NCBI GenBank assembly: GCA_017515325.1
Contig: JAFWGA010000043.1
Coordinates: forward strand, 1 to 64,000
DNA length: 64,000 bases
DNA from: Blautia sp.
GTDB taxonomy: Bacteria > Bacillota > Clostridia > Lachnospirales > Lachnospiraceae
Reading direction: 5' to 3'
The notes under the pieces are model-generated. The model was not told the origin of the DNA, did no database searches, and saw nothing but the letters and a program-made list of their open reading frames with translations. The position numbers were made by a program, and so were the translations under genes. The stretch's first letter is position 1. Each line of letters begins with the position of its first letter. Shown here piece after piece: positions 43,007 through 52,085 of the stretch.

Positions 43007-43747
43007 CTATCTGATGGCCAGAGATGCCAACTTATCAATGGCATCATCCATGATCAGATCTCCATGTTCCCGATAATAGGCTGCAGCCGCAAGATTGGAT
43101 TTGCGGCAAGCGGCATACTCTGACAGCATATTGCAGACCTTGTTAAAAACCTGAGGGGTACAGTCAGACTGGCAGATCAGCAACAGATAGCCATCCTCCT
43201 TGTCTTTATACAGCCTGTTTTCTCCTTTATAGAAGCCTTTCAAGCCATGAGCCGCTGCAATTGCATGATCCAGACTGGTAAAATGGTACTCACGGACCAG
43301 GTTTATTCCTTCGTTTTCCCGGGCATCCTGCTGAATCTGAGACTGCTTTGTAAGTGCTTCCCCCTTTTCAGCAGGATCCTGAATTTTCCTGAAGAAATCC
43401 AGGATATCATCTGCGCCATCCAAATCCAGGGTAGGAACTGACTTACCATGCTTGAAAGGTGCGAATTTAGAAAAACGGGTATCCAATTCTTCAGGATCAT
43501 CGACCTTGGTAATAATCAGGATAATGCTCTCCATACTGATCGGAATCGCTTCAATCATCAGTGGCGTATTTTCTGCATCGAAGCCGTATTCGCGGTTAGC
43601 CTGCTGCATCATCTCCTGGAAAAGGCGCTTTGCTTTCTCCGAGCCATAGGCCAGCTCAGAGAGCTTTACCTGATGATGCTCTAAATCAGACTTGGTGAGA
43701 GTACACCTGATCTGGTTATCACTTATTTTCTCTATTTTCAAATCCAC
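43007..43747 (-). CDS. mecA: Adaptor protein MecA
   Basis: The 246-residue protein resembles MecA of Firmicutes, the adaptor that feeds substrates to the ClpC/ClpP protease. The N-terminal substrate-binding block (KIEKISDNQIRCTLTKSDL and on) with AYGSEKAKRLFQEMM is typical. An acidic and variable middle is followed by the C-terminal ClpC-binding domain (about residues 150-245). Length is close to family norm. It has its own promoter and a leader of about 140 nt with hairpins. Competence proteins are the known targets in Bacillus; here targets are unknown. Confidence 0.9.
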   Translation of the reverse strand: MDLKIEKISDNQIRCTLTKSDLEHHQVKLSELAYGSEKAKRLFQEMMQQANREYGFDAENTPLMIEAIPISMESIILIITKVDDPEELDTRFSKFAPFKHGKSVPTLDLDGADDILDFFRKIQDPAEKGEALTKQSQIQQDARENEGINLVREYHFTSLDHAIAAAHGLKGFYKGENRLYKDKEDGYLLLICQSDCTPQVFNKVCNMLSEYAACRKSNLAAAAYYREHGDLIMDDAIDKLASLAIR

Positions 43748-43770
43748 ACTCCCTTTTTTAGTATATCAGT

Positions 43771-43847
43771 ACTACTCAACACGATGTGTTTCGTAGTAAC
43801 AGCAGAAGACGCGGCGTTAATTCGGCACAGTAAACAAATCAAAATGC
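43771..43847 (-). repeat. Leader repeat copy before mecA
   Basis: CACAGTAAACAAATCAAAA (43826-43844) differs from 33740-33758 at two of 19 positions. A separate hairpin at 43771-43797 stacks ACTAC/GTAGT on AACAC/GTGTT. TTCGTAGTAACAGC (43790-43803) is nearly repeated at 26754-26767. All lie in the predicted mecA leader. Confidence 0.55.
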
Positions 43848-43896
43848 AACCGTGAGCAAAACAATGGCAAACGAAAAAAAACAACCTGACGTCTAT

Positions 43897-43925
43897 ATCA
43901 TAAATGAAGAAAAGGAAAAGTGCAA
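43897..43925 (-). promoter_or_regulatory. Promoter of mecA
   Basis: TTGCAC (43925-43920) and TATGAT (43902-43897) are 17 bp apart on the minus strand, just past the stop of the upstream epimerase gene. Confidence 0.6.
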
Positions 43926-43930
43926 GGTGA

Positions 43931-45040
43931 TTACAGATAAAACTCCCGATACCACTCGGCAAACCGGCGAAGCCCTTCCCGCAGCGGAGTCTGGGGATGG
44001 AATCCATAGTCCCGTTCCAGTGCGCTGGTATCTGCATAGGTTATCGGAACATCTCCCGGCTGCATCGGGACGAGCTCCTTATGTGCCTCAAAATCATAGT
44101 CATCAGGCAGCACACCTGCCCTCACCAGCTCCTGCTGCAGGATATCCACAAAATCCAGCAGATTCTCCGGGTTGGAATTTCCTATATTATATACTGCATA
44201 AGGAGGCAACGGAAGTCCGTCCTCTCCTGCCATCCTGGAAGGTGCTCCCTGCATCACTCGTACCACCCCCTCCACGATATCATCCACATAGGTAAAATCC
44301 CTTTTGCAATTTCCATAATTGAAGATCCGGATGGTATCACCTGCCCTCAGTTTATCCGTAAAGCCAAAATAAGCCATATCCGGTCTCCCTGCAGGCCCAT
44401 AGACGGTAAAAAAGCGAAGACCGGTGCATGGGATATTGTAGAGCTTTGCATAGGCATGGGCAAGAAGCTCATTGCTCTTCTTTGTGGCAGCATACAGACT
44501 GACAGGATTGTCCACCCGGTCATCTGTTGAGAAGGGAATCTTTTTATTACCTCCATAGACAGAAGAAGAGCTGGCATAAACCAGATGCTGTACCCCTTGG
44601 TACTTTCCCTTTTCTCCCTTGTCCTGTATCCCGTCATAGCTGTGGCGACATGCTTCCAGAATATGATAGAAACCGATCAGATTTGCTTCAATGTAGGCGT
44701 CCGGATTGGTGATGGAATAACGAACCCCTGCCTGGGCTGCCAGATTGACCACAATATCAAACTGATATCTGTCAAAAAGCCCCCGGATCAGTTCAGGGTC
44801 GGCGATTGACCCTCTGACAAACTCCCAGGTCACTTCCGGGTGCATCGTCGACAATTCTTCAAGCCTGTTCAGCCGGTATTCCTTCAAAGAAGGGTCATAG
44901 TAATCGTTTACATTGTCAACGCCCACCAAACACATGCCCTCTTCGGCCTGCGCCATCAGACGACCTGCCAGAGCTGCCCCGATAAAACCGGCAGCACCGG
45001 TAAGCAGGATCGTTTTTCCTTTCAAAGAAATATGCTCCAT
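43931..45040 (-). CDS. UDP-glucuronate 4-epimerase-like NAD-dependent epimerase
   Basis: The 369-residue short-chain dehydrogenase-type epimerase has the NAD fold GAAGFIGAALAG, the catalytic YASSSSVYGG and the YAATKKSNE motif (YxxxK). VDNVNDYYDPSLKEYRL is the block typical of enzymes acting on UDP-glucuronate, which they convert to UDP-galacturonate for surface polysaccharide. The ATG at 45040 is the natural start of the fold, though a ribosome site is modest (ACAGGAAG). It follows upp by 22 bp and is probably co-transcribed. Confidence 0.86.
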   Translation of the reverse strand: MEHISLKGKTILLTGAAGFIGAALAGRLMAQAEEGMCLVGVDNVNDYYDPSLKEYRLNRLEELSTMHPEVTWEFVRGSIADPELIRGLFDRYQFDIVVNLAAQAGVRYSITNPDAYIEANLIGFYHILEACRHSYDGIQDKGEKGKYQGVQHLVYASSSSVYGGNKKIPFSTDDRVDNPVSLYAATKKSNELLAHAYAKLYNIPCTGLRFFTVYGPAGRPDMAYFGFTDKLRAGDTIRIFNYGNCKRDFTYVDDIVEGVVRVMQGAPSRMAGEDGLPLPPYAVYNIGNSNPENLLDFVDILQQELVRAGVLPDDYDFEAHKELVPMQPGDVPITYADTSALERDYGFHPQTPLREGLRRFAEWYREFYL

Positions 45041-45062
45041 CTTCCTGTTGGTTCCTTTCCCT

Positions 45063-45692
45063 TTACTTTGTTCCGAATATACGGTCTCCGGCATCCCCCA
45101 GGCCAGGCATAATATAGGCATTCTCATTCAGGCACTTGTCCAGGTGACCGATATAGATCTGTACATCAGGGTGAGCCTCATGAAGCCGCTTCAGTCCTTC
45201 CGGAGCCGCAATGATGCACATGAATTTGATATTCCTTCCTCCCCGCTGCTTGATGAAATCCACAGCCGCCACTGCAGATCCTCCTGTCGCCAGCATCGGA
45301 TCAACAACGACCGCAATCCTTTCTCCGATGGATTCCGGCAGTTTACAATAATACTCCTGCGGCTCATGGGTTTGCGGATCACGATACAGCCCGATATGGC
45401 CCACCTTAGCGGAGGGCACCAAGGTAAGCAGTCCGCCTACCATGCCCAATCCTGCTCTGAGCACAGGGATCACAGCCAGCTTTTTCCCAGAAATCATCGG
45501 TGTTTTACAGTTTTCGATGGGCGTCGTCACATCTACCTCCTCCGTAGGTAAATCCCTGAGGGCTTCATATCCCATCAATACACTGATTTCCTCCACCAAG
45601 CTGCGAAATTCATTTGTTCCCGTGCGGATATCCCGCAGCATGGAAATCTTATGTTGGATAAGAGGATGATCCATGATTGTCACATTTTCCAT
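45063..45692 (-). CDS. upp: Uracil phosphoribosyltransferase
   Basis: The 209-residue enzyme joins uracil and PRPP to make [14 protein letters not shown] and the PRPP loop [11 protein letters not shown] are plain, and the C-terminal [11 protein letters not shown] is the uracil-binding end. GGAG precedes the ATG. It lies between a small protein gene and the epimerase gene on one strand. The 90-bp gap upstream holds two hairpins. Confidence 0.97.
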   Translation of the reverse strand: MENVTIMDHPLIQHKISMLRDIRTGTNEFRSLVEEISVLMGYEALRDLPTEEVDVTTPIENCKTPMISGKKLAVIPVLRAGLGMVGGLLTLVPSAKVGHIGLYRDPQTHEPQEYYCKLPESIGERIAVVVDPMLATGGSAVAAVDFIKQRGGRNIKFMCIIAAPEGLKRLHEAHPDVQIYIGHLDKCLNENAYIMPGLGDAGDRIFGTK

Positions 45693-45712
45693 CTCTATTT
45701 CTCCTCTCAGAA

Positions 45713-45762
45713 CGCGGCATGCGGCCGCGCGGATTCATTCACGAAACAGCAGACAATTTCGT
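45713..45762 (-). other. Two hairpins in the upp leader
   Basis: CGCGGC (45713) pairs with GCCGCG (45724) and ACGAAA (45741) with TTTCGT (45757). On the minus strand the ACGAAA stem lies about 5 nt past a possible -10 (TATACT, 45773-45768). The order resembles the hairpins of the leader at 33684-33780, although sequence identity is limited. Confidence 0.4.
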
Positions 45763-45782
45763 TTATGAGTATAATGATATGA

Positions 45783-46070
45783 TTACCGCTTCACCGTATA
45801 CTCCGATTCCGGCCAGGATCTGATCTCCGCAGCTATGATTCCATCATAATCGCCTTCAATATCGCGGCTGCGTCCGGTCTCAAAAACATTGGTCTCTGCC
45901 CCCCAGACATCCCCCTCATGGTACTCCCACACCCGGTAGTTCAGCCCTTTCCAGAGAAAATCCAGACTGGCGCAGCCGTCCTCTCTGGAATACCGAAAAG
46001 GAATTCCTTTTTCATTCAGGGCTTTTCTCACTTCTTCCAGCCCTGCTTCCGCCTCATTTTTTGTACTCAT
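45783..46070 (-). CDS. Small protein of unknown function in the rpiB-upp operon
   Basis: I do not recognise this 95-residue acidic, soluble protein. It begins MSTKNEAEAGLEEVRKAL, has an aromatic middle (LDFLWKGLNYRVWEYHEGD) and no cysteine cluster, signal or membrane segment. The ATG at 46070 lies inside the rpiB end, overlapping by 17 nt in another frame, so it is probably translated by coupling. The good overlap and codon use support it being real. Confidence 0.65.
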   Translation of the reverse strand: MSTKNEAEAGLEEVRKALNEKGIPFRYSREDGCASLDFLWKGLNYRVWEYHEGDVWGAETNVFETGRSRDIEGDYDGIIAAEIRSWPESEYTVKR

Positions 46071-46509
46071 CTTCAATATCCATGATCATCTGTACGCGCT
46101 TCGCATGGCGCCCTCCCTCAAACTTCGCGTCAAAAAAAGCGTCCACTATGGCTTTGGCCATCTCTATGCCGATGATTCTTGCCCCCATGCTGATAATATG
46201 GGCATTGTTATGCAAGGTTGCCAGAGCAGCAGAAACCGGTTCCGAGCATACTGCCGCACGGATCCCCTGGACCTTGTTTGCAGCCAGAGAAATCCCGATG
46301 CCTGTTCCACATACCAGGACACCCTTGTCTATCTCGCCGGAGCGGATAGCCTCAGCCACCTTCTTCCCCGGGACAGGGTAGTCGACCTTTCCGTCCCCTG
46401 CATCATAGGCACCATAATCGACACACTCATATCCCTTTGCCTTCAAATGCTCCATCAAAGCTGCCTTCATCTCAATTCCTGTATGATCACATCCAAATCC
46501 TACCTTCAT
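46054..46509 (-). CDS. rpiB: Ribose-5-phosphate isomerase B
   Basis: The 151-residue enzyme interconverts ribose-5-phosphate and ribulose-5-phosphate. FGCDHTGIEMK is the N-terminal substrate site, and VCGTGIGISLAANK contains the catalytic cysteine. HNNAHIISMGAR is the second family block. It begins 18 bp after the GT2 gene and overlaps the next small gene. Sequence alone does not exclude a LacAB-like sugar isomerase, but RpiB is more likely. Confidence 0.93.
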   Translation of the reverse strand: MKVGFGCDHTGIEMKAALMEHLKAKGYECVDYGAYDAGDGKVDYPVPGKKVAEAIRSGEIDKGVLVCGTGIGISLAANKVQGIRAAVCSEPVSAALATLHNNAHIISMGARIIGIEMAKAIVDAFFDAKFEGGRHAKRVQMIMDIEDEYKK

Positions 46510-46527
46510 ATCCTTTATCCTTTCTGT

Positions 46528-47442
46528 TCAAAATTTTTGAGAGATAATATATCTTGGCCTTCCCTTTACTTCTTCATAAATCCTGGCGATATAATAGCCG
46601 ATGATTCCAAGATTGATCATCACCAGACTTCCCATAATCAATATGAGCAGGATCACTGTTGTAAAACCGGCTACCGCATTGCCTGTCAAATATCGTACCA
46701 AGGTCTGAATTCCCAGCGCCAGACCAGCCAGCAGACAGATCACCCCCGTCCAGGTACTGACAAGCAGCGGCTTCGAGGAATAGCTGGCGATATTGACCAG
46801 GGCATACCGGATTAAAGATCTCGTCGACCACTTGGAAACCCCGGCCTCCCTTTCCTGAACATCAAATTCGACACTGACCTGACGGAATCCGATCCAGAAG
46901 GACAAAGCTCGGAAAAAGGCCCCCTGCTCCGGCATCTCCAAAAGGACGCTCACTGCTCTTCGATCCAACAGCTTGAAATCAGACGCCCGGGTCATATCGA
47001 CACTGGATGCGTCTGACATCAGCAGATAAAAAGCCTTCGCGCAAAGCCTGTGAAACAGGCTCTCTTTTCCACGACTCTTTTTTACTGCCTCGATCACCTC
47101 AAAGCCCTGCTCCCACAGTCGGTACATTTCAATCAGCGTCTGGGGGGGATGTTGTAAATCGCAGTCCATCACTGCCACACAGTCTCCTGTGGCCGCGCCA
47201 AGGCCCGCAAAAATGGCTGCTTCCTTGCCAAAATTTCGAGAAAACCGAACGCCATGGATCAGGGTGTCCGCTTCTGCCGCTTTCTGGATCTGCGCCCAGG
47301 TTCCGTCTGCCGAACCGTCATCCACAAATACAATTTCATACTCTATCGCGTTCTCCTTCAGCACACCTGCGATTGCAGCCGCTGCCTTCAGGAGCATCTG
47401 CTCTTCATTATAAGCAGGCACCACTACTGACAATACAGACAT
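46528..47442 (-). CDS. GT2 glycosyltransferase with two membrane segments (GtrB/DPM1 type)
   Basis: The 304-residue protein has a cytoplasmic GT-A domain: VVPAYNEEQML, FVDDGSADGTW, then AVMDCDLQHPPQ with the metal-binding DxD-like site. Two C-terminal hydrophobic segments (about residues 228-250 and 262-285) anchor it. Such enzymes move glucose or mannose from a nucleotide to undecaprenyl phosphate. AGGAGG lies 7 nt before the ATG at 47442. It heads an apparent operon with rpiB, the small gene, upp and the epimerase. A target polymer is not evident. Confidence 0.9.
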   Translation of the reverse strand: MSVLSVVVPAYNEEQMLLKAAAAIAGVLKENAIEYEIVFVDDGSADGTWAQIQKAAEADTLIHGVRFSRNFGKEAAIFAGLGAATGDCVAVMDCDLQHPPQTLIEMYRLWEQGFEVIEAVKKSRGKESLFHRLCAKAFYLLMSDASSVDMTRASDFKLLDRRAVSVLLEMPEQGAFFRALSFWIGFRQVSVEFDVQEREAGVSKWSTRSLIRYALVNIASYSSKPLLVSTWTGVICLLAGLALGIQTLVRYLTGNAVAGFTTVILLILIMGSLVMINLGIIGYYIARIYEEVKGRPRYIISQKF

Positions 47443-47588
47443 TTTATTCCTCCTGTTTGCCACATCATAACATGAATTCACAATATTCACAATACCAACT
47501 TGCCCGAAGGATTTACAAGCCCCCAGAACGAAGCAATGGCCAGCCAATAAAAACGGAAAAAAGAAGGAATCAGTACTGACAGAAATAA

Positions 47589-47644
47589 CCCTCTTAAGCA
47601 GCAAGTCTTCCTGCCGGCAGGATGAGGCTTGCTGCCCAAGAGGG
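47589..47644 (-). terminator. Long three-part hairpin after metQ
   Basis: CCCTCTT/AAGAGGG, GCAGCAAG/CTTGCTGC and CCTGCC/GGCAGG are nested, with unequal bulges. On the minus strand it is followed by TTATTTCTG, a weak T-run. It sits 34 bp past metQ and probably ends the metNIQ message. The remaining gap to the GT2 gene shows nothing else. Confidence 0.6.
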
Positions 47645-47677
47645 CATCAAATGTTTCTTGTTGGCAACTGCTCTGTC

Positions 47678-48508
47678 TTATTCAGCTTCCTCGATAAAAG
47701 GAATCACAGCACCGTCATACGTATTGTTAATATATTCTGTGATCTCATCAGATTTCAGGACATCTACGAGAGCTTTGATCTTCTCGCTCTCCTCATTTCC
47801 TTCATAGACGGCGATCACGTTGACATAGGTTTTTGCTGCCTCGGAATCAGCGGACTCATAGGCAATAGCATCCTTCGCTACAGAGAAACCGGCCTCCATG
47901 GCATAGTTTCCGTTCAATACCACAAAGGCGGCATCATTGACGACACGGGCAACCTGGGCCGCCTCAAGCTCTACGATATTTACCTTGTAAGGATTCTCCT
48001 CAATATCATTGACGGTAGCGGTAAGACCTGCGCCTTCCTTCAGTGTCAGAATGCCATTGTCCTGCAGAAGAAGAAGGGCTCTTGCTTCATTTGTGGTATC
48101 GTTGGGGACAGCGATATCATCTCCCTCAGCGATGTCGCCAAAATCAGCCTTGGTTCCCGGATAAATGCCAAAGGGCTCGTAGTGAATCCCGCCTGCATTG
48201 ACCAGATGAGTCCCCTGTTCTTCGTTGAAGCTGTTGAGGTAAGGAATATGCTGGAAATAGTTTGCATCAAAATCCCCGCTCTCCACCACCAGATTGGGCT
48301 GTACATAGTCCTCAAAAACCGTGACATCAAGGGTATACCCCTGCTCCTCCAGAATCGGAGCCGCCTGCTCCAGGATCTCTGCGTGAGGTGTCGCGGAAGC
48401 GGCGACTGTGATTGTGGTGTCCTCTTTCTCCCCGGCCAAGGCGTTAACCGTACCAAACGCACCCACTACCAGTGCCCCTGCCAAAGCAGCTGCCAATACC
48501 TTTTTCAT
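47678..48508 (-). CDS. metQ: D-/L-methionine-binding protein MetQ (NlpA family)
   Basis: The 276-residue binding protein delivers methionine to MetNI. It has a signal peptide (MKKVLAAALAGALVVGAF) ending ALAGEKE, but no lipobox cysteine, unlike most NlpA proteins. The mature part has VAASATPHAEILEQ, the FEDYVQPN block and FDANYFQHIPYL, which are typical of MetQ. It is the last gene of metN-metI-metQ. Confidence 0.93.
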   Translation of the reverse strand: MKKVLAAALAGALVVGAFGTVNALAGEKEDTTITVAASATPHAEILEQAAPILEEQGYTLDVTVFEDYVQPNLVVESGDFDANYFQHIPYLNSFNEEQGTHLVNAGGIHYEPFGIYPGTKADFGDIAEGDDIAVPNDTTNEARALLLLQDNGILTLKEGAGLTATVNDIEENPYKVNIVELEAAQVARVVNDAAFVVLNGNYAMEAGFSVAKDAIAYESADSEAAKTYVNVIAVYEGNEESEKIKALVDVLKSDEITEYINNTYDGAVIPFIEEAE

Positions 48509-48561
48509 CTTTTCCTCCTTTTGTGTTAACCGTTTTCAGATTCAGAATGGTAATAGCATTT

Positions 48562-49221
48562 TTATCTTCTCTTGTCAAGACGATTTGCCAGAAATGTGCC
48601 GATATTCTGAAAGAGCTGGACCAGGACTACCAGAAGAATTACGGTTACAATCATGATATCCGACTGATACCGGTAGTAGCCATAGCGGATCGCTATATCC
48701 CCCAGGCCCCCTCCGCCTACAGTCCCGGCCATAGCAGAATAGCCAAGGATAGTTCCGGTGGCGATTGTAGCGCCTGCAATCAGGGAGGTTCTGGCTTCAA
48801 CCAGCATGACCCTGGTTACGATTGTCAGATTGTCTGCCCCCATGGACCGTGCCGCTTCGATCACGCCGGGATCCACCTCCTTGAGGGAGGATTCCACCAT
48901 CCTGCCGATAAAAGGGATAGCAGCAATGGTCAGGGGCACGATTGTCGCCCAGGTTCCATAGCTTTTCCCTACCAAAAACCTGGTCAGCGGTATAATCAGA
49001 ATCAGAAGAATCAGGAAGGGAATGCTTCTGAAGATATTCGCGACCACATCCAGAATCTTATAGATAACGGCATGGGGATGCAGTCCTTCCTTGTCTGTCA
49101 CTGTGAGACAAATCCCTAAAGGAAGGCCAAACACATAGCCCAACAGGGTAGAGATCAGCGTCATCTGCAGGGTTTCTCCCACTCCTGCCAGGATCATTTT
49201 TGTCACCTCAGGTGAAAACAT
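48562..49221 (-). CDS. metI: Methionine ABC transporter permease MetI
   Basis: The 219-residue permease has five or six hydrophobic segments and the docking loop VIEAARSMGADNLTIV. GYSAMAGTVGGGGLGD is the MetI signature near the C-terminus. It lies 9 bp after metN and 53 bp before metQ, in one operon. Confidence 0.95.
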   Translation of the reverse strand: MFSPEVTKMILAGVGETLQMTLISTLLGYVFGLPLGICLTVTDKEGLHPHAVIYKILDVVANIFRSIPFLILLILIIPLTRFLVGKSYGTWATIVPLTIAAIPFIGRMVESSLKEVDPGVIEAARSMGADNLTIVTRVMLVEARTSLIAGATIATGTILGYSAMAGTVGGGGLGDIAIRYGYYRYQSDIMIVTVILLVVLVQLFQNIGTFLANRLDKRR

Positions 49222-49230
49222 AAGCCCCCC

Positions 49231-50253
49231 TTAATCTACTGAGCCCACGCTCAGTCCTCTTTCGATCAGATACTCCTTCATTGCCTGGGTTTCTTGGCTG
49301 CCATTCATAAACTGCAGGATCATCTCTCCTTTTGCCAATCCACCCACATTTTTAGTATCGGCACGGAGAATATTGACCGGTTCTCTAAAGGTAAGAATCA
49401 TGTTGGCAATGACTGGCTCAAAGGCAGAATTCTCCGAGTAGACGATCCGGATCTTCTCCCCCTGCAGAATCTCATCCTGAGGAGAAAAGAAAGGTTTGTC
49501 CACATCAGACCCCCGGTCTGTCAGGATCAGTTCACGGGCAACATCCGATTGGGGATTGTTGAAAATGTCCGACACCAGCCCCTGTTCCTGAACCACCCCA
49601 TCCTTCAGAATCGCCACATGGCGGCAGATCTCCCGGACCACCGACATCTGGTGCGTGATAATCACGATGGTAATGGAAAACCTTTCATTGATATCCTTGA
49701 GAAGCTCCAGAATCGATGCCGTGGTCTGAGGATCCAGAGCGCTTGTCGCTTCGTCGCATAACAGAATCTTTGGGTCTGAAGCAAGGGCTCTGGCTATGGC
49801 CACACGCTGCTTCTGGCCACCGGAAAGCTGGGCCGGATATGCCGCTGCTTTGTCTGACAGACCAACGATCTGAAGCAGCTCTAAAGCTCTTTCCCTGGCC
49901 TCGGATTTCCTCTTGCCCTGAATGCGAAGGGGGAAACAGACATTGTCCAGGACATTTTTCTGCATCAGAAGATTAAAGTGCTGAAAAATCATCCCGATAT
50001 GTTCTCTTTCTTTACGCAGTTCCCTCTGACTCAGGCTTCCCAGTTCCTTGCCACCGATAAAAACCCTTCCCTGGGAAGGCTCCTCCAGGTAATTCATGCA
50101 GCGTACCAAAGTACTCTTACCGGCTCCCGACATACCGATGATTCCAAAAATATCCCCGGAATCGATAGAAATGCTGACCTGCTTGAGGGCTTCTACCTTG
50201 CCATCCTTAGCCAGAAAGGTTTTGCTGATGTTTTCTAAAATAATCTCTGACAT
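49231..50253 (-). CDS. metN: Methionine ABC transporter ATPase MetN
   Basis: The 340-residue ATPase has Walker [10 protein letters not shown], signature [16 protein letters not shown] and Walker [17 protein letters not shown]. The last 90 residues form the NIL domain that senses methionine and shuts the importer ([19 protein letters not shown]). The ATG follows GGAG. It is first in the metNIQ operon. No S-box or T-box was found in the short leader. Confidence 0.95.
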   Translation of the reverse strand: MSEIILENISKTFLAKDGKVEALKQVSISIDSGDIFGIIGMSGAGKSTLVRCMNYLEEPSQGRVFIGGKELGSLSQRELRKEREHIGMIFQHFNLLMQKNVLDNVCFPLRIQGKRKSEARERALELLQIVGLSDKAAAYPAQLSGGQKQRVAIARALASDPKILLCDEATSALDPQTTASILELLKDINERFSITIVIITHQMSVVREICRHVAILKDGVVQEQGLVSDIFNNPQSDVARELILTDRGSDVDKPFFSPQDEILQGEKIRIVYSENSAFEPVIANMILTFREPVNILRADTKNVGGLAKGEMILQFMNGSQETQAMKEYLIERGLSVGSVD

Positions 50254-50275
50254 TGTTATCCTTTTCTCCTGGGCT

Positions 50276-50331
50276 ATCGTATACGCACATTTTTTCTGTG
50301 GAAACCGCTGATGCGGTAGTTTCGTGCATTC
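50276..50331 (-). repeat. Leader repeat copy at the metN transcript start
   Basis: GAAA and CCGC (50301-50308) pair with GCGG (50313) and TTTC (50320), leaving a 3-nt bulge. CGTATACGCA (50279-50288) is the boundary word seen at 11118 and 15491. The element fills most of the predicted 72-nt leader of metNIQ. Confidence 0.5.
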
Positions 50332-50360
50332 ATCTTAATTGTGCCGGCCTTTTTTGTCAA
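50332..50360 (-). promoter_or_regulatory. Promoter of metNIQ
   Basis: TTGACA (50360-50355) is a consensus -35, with TAAGAT (50337-50332) 17 bp away on the minus strand. Predicted start is near 50325. Confidence 0.75.
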
Positions 50361-50373
50361 TACCAACCATGGT

Positions 50374-50396
50374 GAAGCTTCCTGTATTGAAGCTTC
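50374..50396. promoter_or_regulatory. Two GAAGCTTC palindromes between metN and the kinase gene
   Basis: GAAGCTTC occurs at 50374-50381 and again at 50389-50396, with 7 bp between. Each copy is a perfect 8-bp palindrome, and they are 15 bp apart start to start. They lie just upstream of the metN -35 box and about 20 bp upstream of the kinase promoter, so a shared operator is possible. Confidence 0.35.
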
Positions 50397-50415
50397 TTTA
50401 TCGGTCATTTTTTTA

Positions 50416-50444
50416 CTGACAAACCAAAATATCTGTTATATAAT
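50416..50444 (+). promoter_or_regulatory. Promoter of the kinase operon
   Basis: CTGACA (50416-50421) and TATAAT (50439-50444) are 17 bp apart. The predicted start near 50451 gives a leader of only about 26 nt with the ribosome site. Confidence 0.7.
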
Positions 50445-50476
50445 AAAAGAGATTAACTAGGAGGGAGGTGTAAGGG

Positions 50477-52081
50477 TTGGATAATAATCGTCCTTTTTCT
50501 GGCTGGCAGGAATGGAAGATCACAGAGAAGATCGGAGAAGGCTCCTACGGTAAGGTCTATAAAGCTCGCCGCACCGAACAAGGCCGTTCCTTTCTCTCCG
50601 CCATCAAGGTAATTTCAATCCCCACCAGCAGAGGGGAATTGGACAGTATACGCCAGGAAACAGGAAATGACGCCTCTTTGCGGCAGTATTTCCATGGTCT
50701 TGTCGACGAATGTATTCATGAAATCTGCACCATGGAATATTTTCGCGGAAACTCACACATAGTATCTGTCGAGGATTTCAAAGTGATCGAATACCTTGAC
50801 GAAGTGGGCTGGGATATTTTCATCCGTATGGAATATCTCACCAGCTTCCTGGATTATTGTACCGCCCACGCTCCGACGGAAAGGAACATCATCAAGCTCG
50901 GCATTGATATCTGTAAAGCCCTGGAATATTGCGGCCACCTATCGATTATTCACAGGGACATCAAGCCAGAGAATATTTTTGTTTCCCGTTTTGGTGATTT
51001 CAAGATCGGAGATTTCGGTATTGCCCGCAAGCTGGAGCTCTCCGGAGCCAATCTTTCCAAAAAAGGCACCTATTCTTATATGGCTCCGGAAATGTATCGC
51101 GGAGAGATTTATGACAGCAGTGTAGATATCTACTCCCTGGGCATCGTTCTTTACAAACTGATGAACAAAAACCGTCTCCCCTTTATCAGCCTGGATAAAC
51201 AGCTGATCACCCACCACGATAAAGAAAACGCCTTAAATAAAAGAATGGCAGGAGAAAAGCTTCCGCCTCCCGTTGATGCCAGTCCTGAACTTGGCCGTAT
51301 TATCATGAAAGCATGCGCCTTTCATGTCCGGGATCGTTATCAGTATCCGGAAGCTTTACGCGAGGACCTGGAGCGGCTTCGCAGGGGAGATTATTCCCTG
51401 GCTGTTCTGTCTCAGAACAATCGCCGTCCTCTTCCTCCAGAACAGGTTTCTCCTAAAGCCTTGCCTGAAGGATCCTCCCAGAATACCGGTTACAGTCATG
51501 TCCAACCCGAAAAGCAAAAAAAGGAGAGACGTTTTTCTCATCAGCCGATATGGCTGACTCTGCTTCTTATCACTGCTGCTGCTGCCTGCACTGTATCCGG
51601 TATCTATGTGAAGCTGCTTTATGACGGCTATCGAAGGGTTATCTCTCCCGGGTCAGCTGTCATTGCGCTTCATTCCAATGCCAGCAGCACAGCTCAGGTT
51701 GACGATTTTTCCACAGCGCTGCAAACTGTTCTGAGACAGACAAACGCTATCGTCGCCAGGCTTCCGGACTGCACTGAAGAAGGGTCGCAGGGGGAAAGGC
51801 TGCGCTATTTTGACAGCAACGGAAATCTACTGAAGGTTCTGGTATATCCCTCTTACTCTGAAAGCGGTATGTACGAAGAATACTATTACTGGAGAGGACA
51901 GGTCTTCTTCATCTATTACTGGAACGACACGCAGGAAGAGCTGTACTATTTTGATTCCTCCGGAAAGCTGCTGCGCTGGATCGACACTTCCGGAAAGATC
52001 CACGACCGGTCATTGACAGATCCTGATTTTGCCGCTACAGGAAATCGCCTCACACAGGTCGCGCTTGATCAAATGGAGTGA
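50477..52081 (+). CDS. Transmembrane Ser/Thr protein kinase
   Basis: The 534-residue protein has a eukaryote-like kinase domain at about residues 14-300: glycine loop IGEGSYGKVYKA, lysine in AIKVIS, HRDIKPEN, DFG in IGDFGIARKL and APE in MAPEMYRGE. All catalytic residues are present. One membrane segment follows (about 357-380). The 150-residue outer part has no PASTA domain and instead carries repeated Tyr-rich hairpin-like blocks (YFDSNGNLLKVL, then YFDSSGKLLRWID). The start is a TTG after GGAGGTG at good spacing. A PP2C gene starts 4 bp downstream and is surely co-transcribed. Confidence 0.9.
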   Translation: MDNNRPFSGWQEWKITEKIGEGSYGKVYKARRTEQGRSFLSAIKVISIPTSRGELDSIRQETGNDASLRQYFHGLVDECIHEICTMEYFRGNSHIVSVEDFKVIEYLDEVGWDIFIRMEYLTSFLDYCTAHAPTERNIIKLGIDICKALEYCGHLSIIHRDIKPENIFVSRFGDFKIGDFGIARKLELSGANLSKKGTYSYMAPEMYRGEIYDSSVDIYSLGIVLYKLMNKNRLPFISLDKQLITHHDKENALNKRMAGEKLPPPVDASPELGRIIMKACAFHVRDRYQYPEALREDLERLRRGDYSLAVLSQNNRRPLPPEQVSPKALPEGSSQNTGYSHVQPEKQKKERRFSHQPIWLTLLLITAAAACTVSGIYVKLLYDGYRRVISPGSAVIALHSNASSTAQVDDFSTALQTVLRQTNAIVARLPDCTEEGSQGERLRYFDSNGNLLKVLVYPSYSESGMYEEYYYWRGQVFFIYYWNDTQEELYYFDSSGKLLRWIDTSGKIHDRSLTDPDFAATGNRLTQVALDQME

Positions 52082-52085
52082 AACT

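Noticed and set aside
50254-50340. SAM riboswitch or T-box ahead of metNIQ
   Set aside because: The predicted leader is only about 72 nt and lacks the conserved cores of either class.
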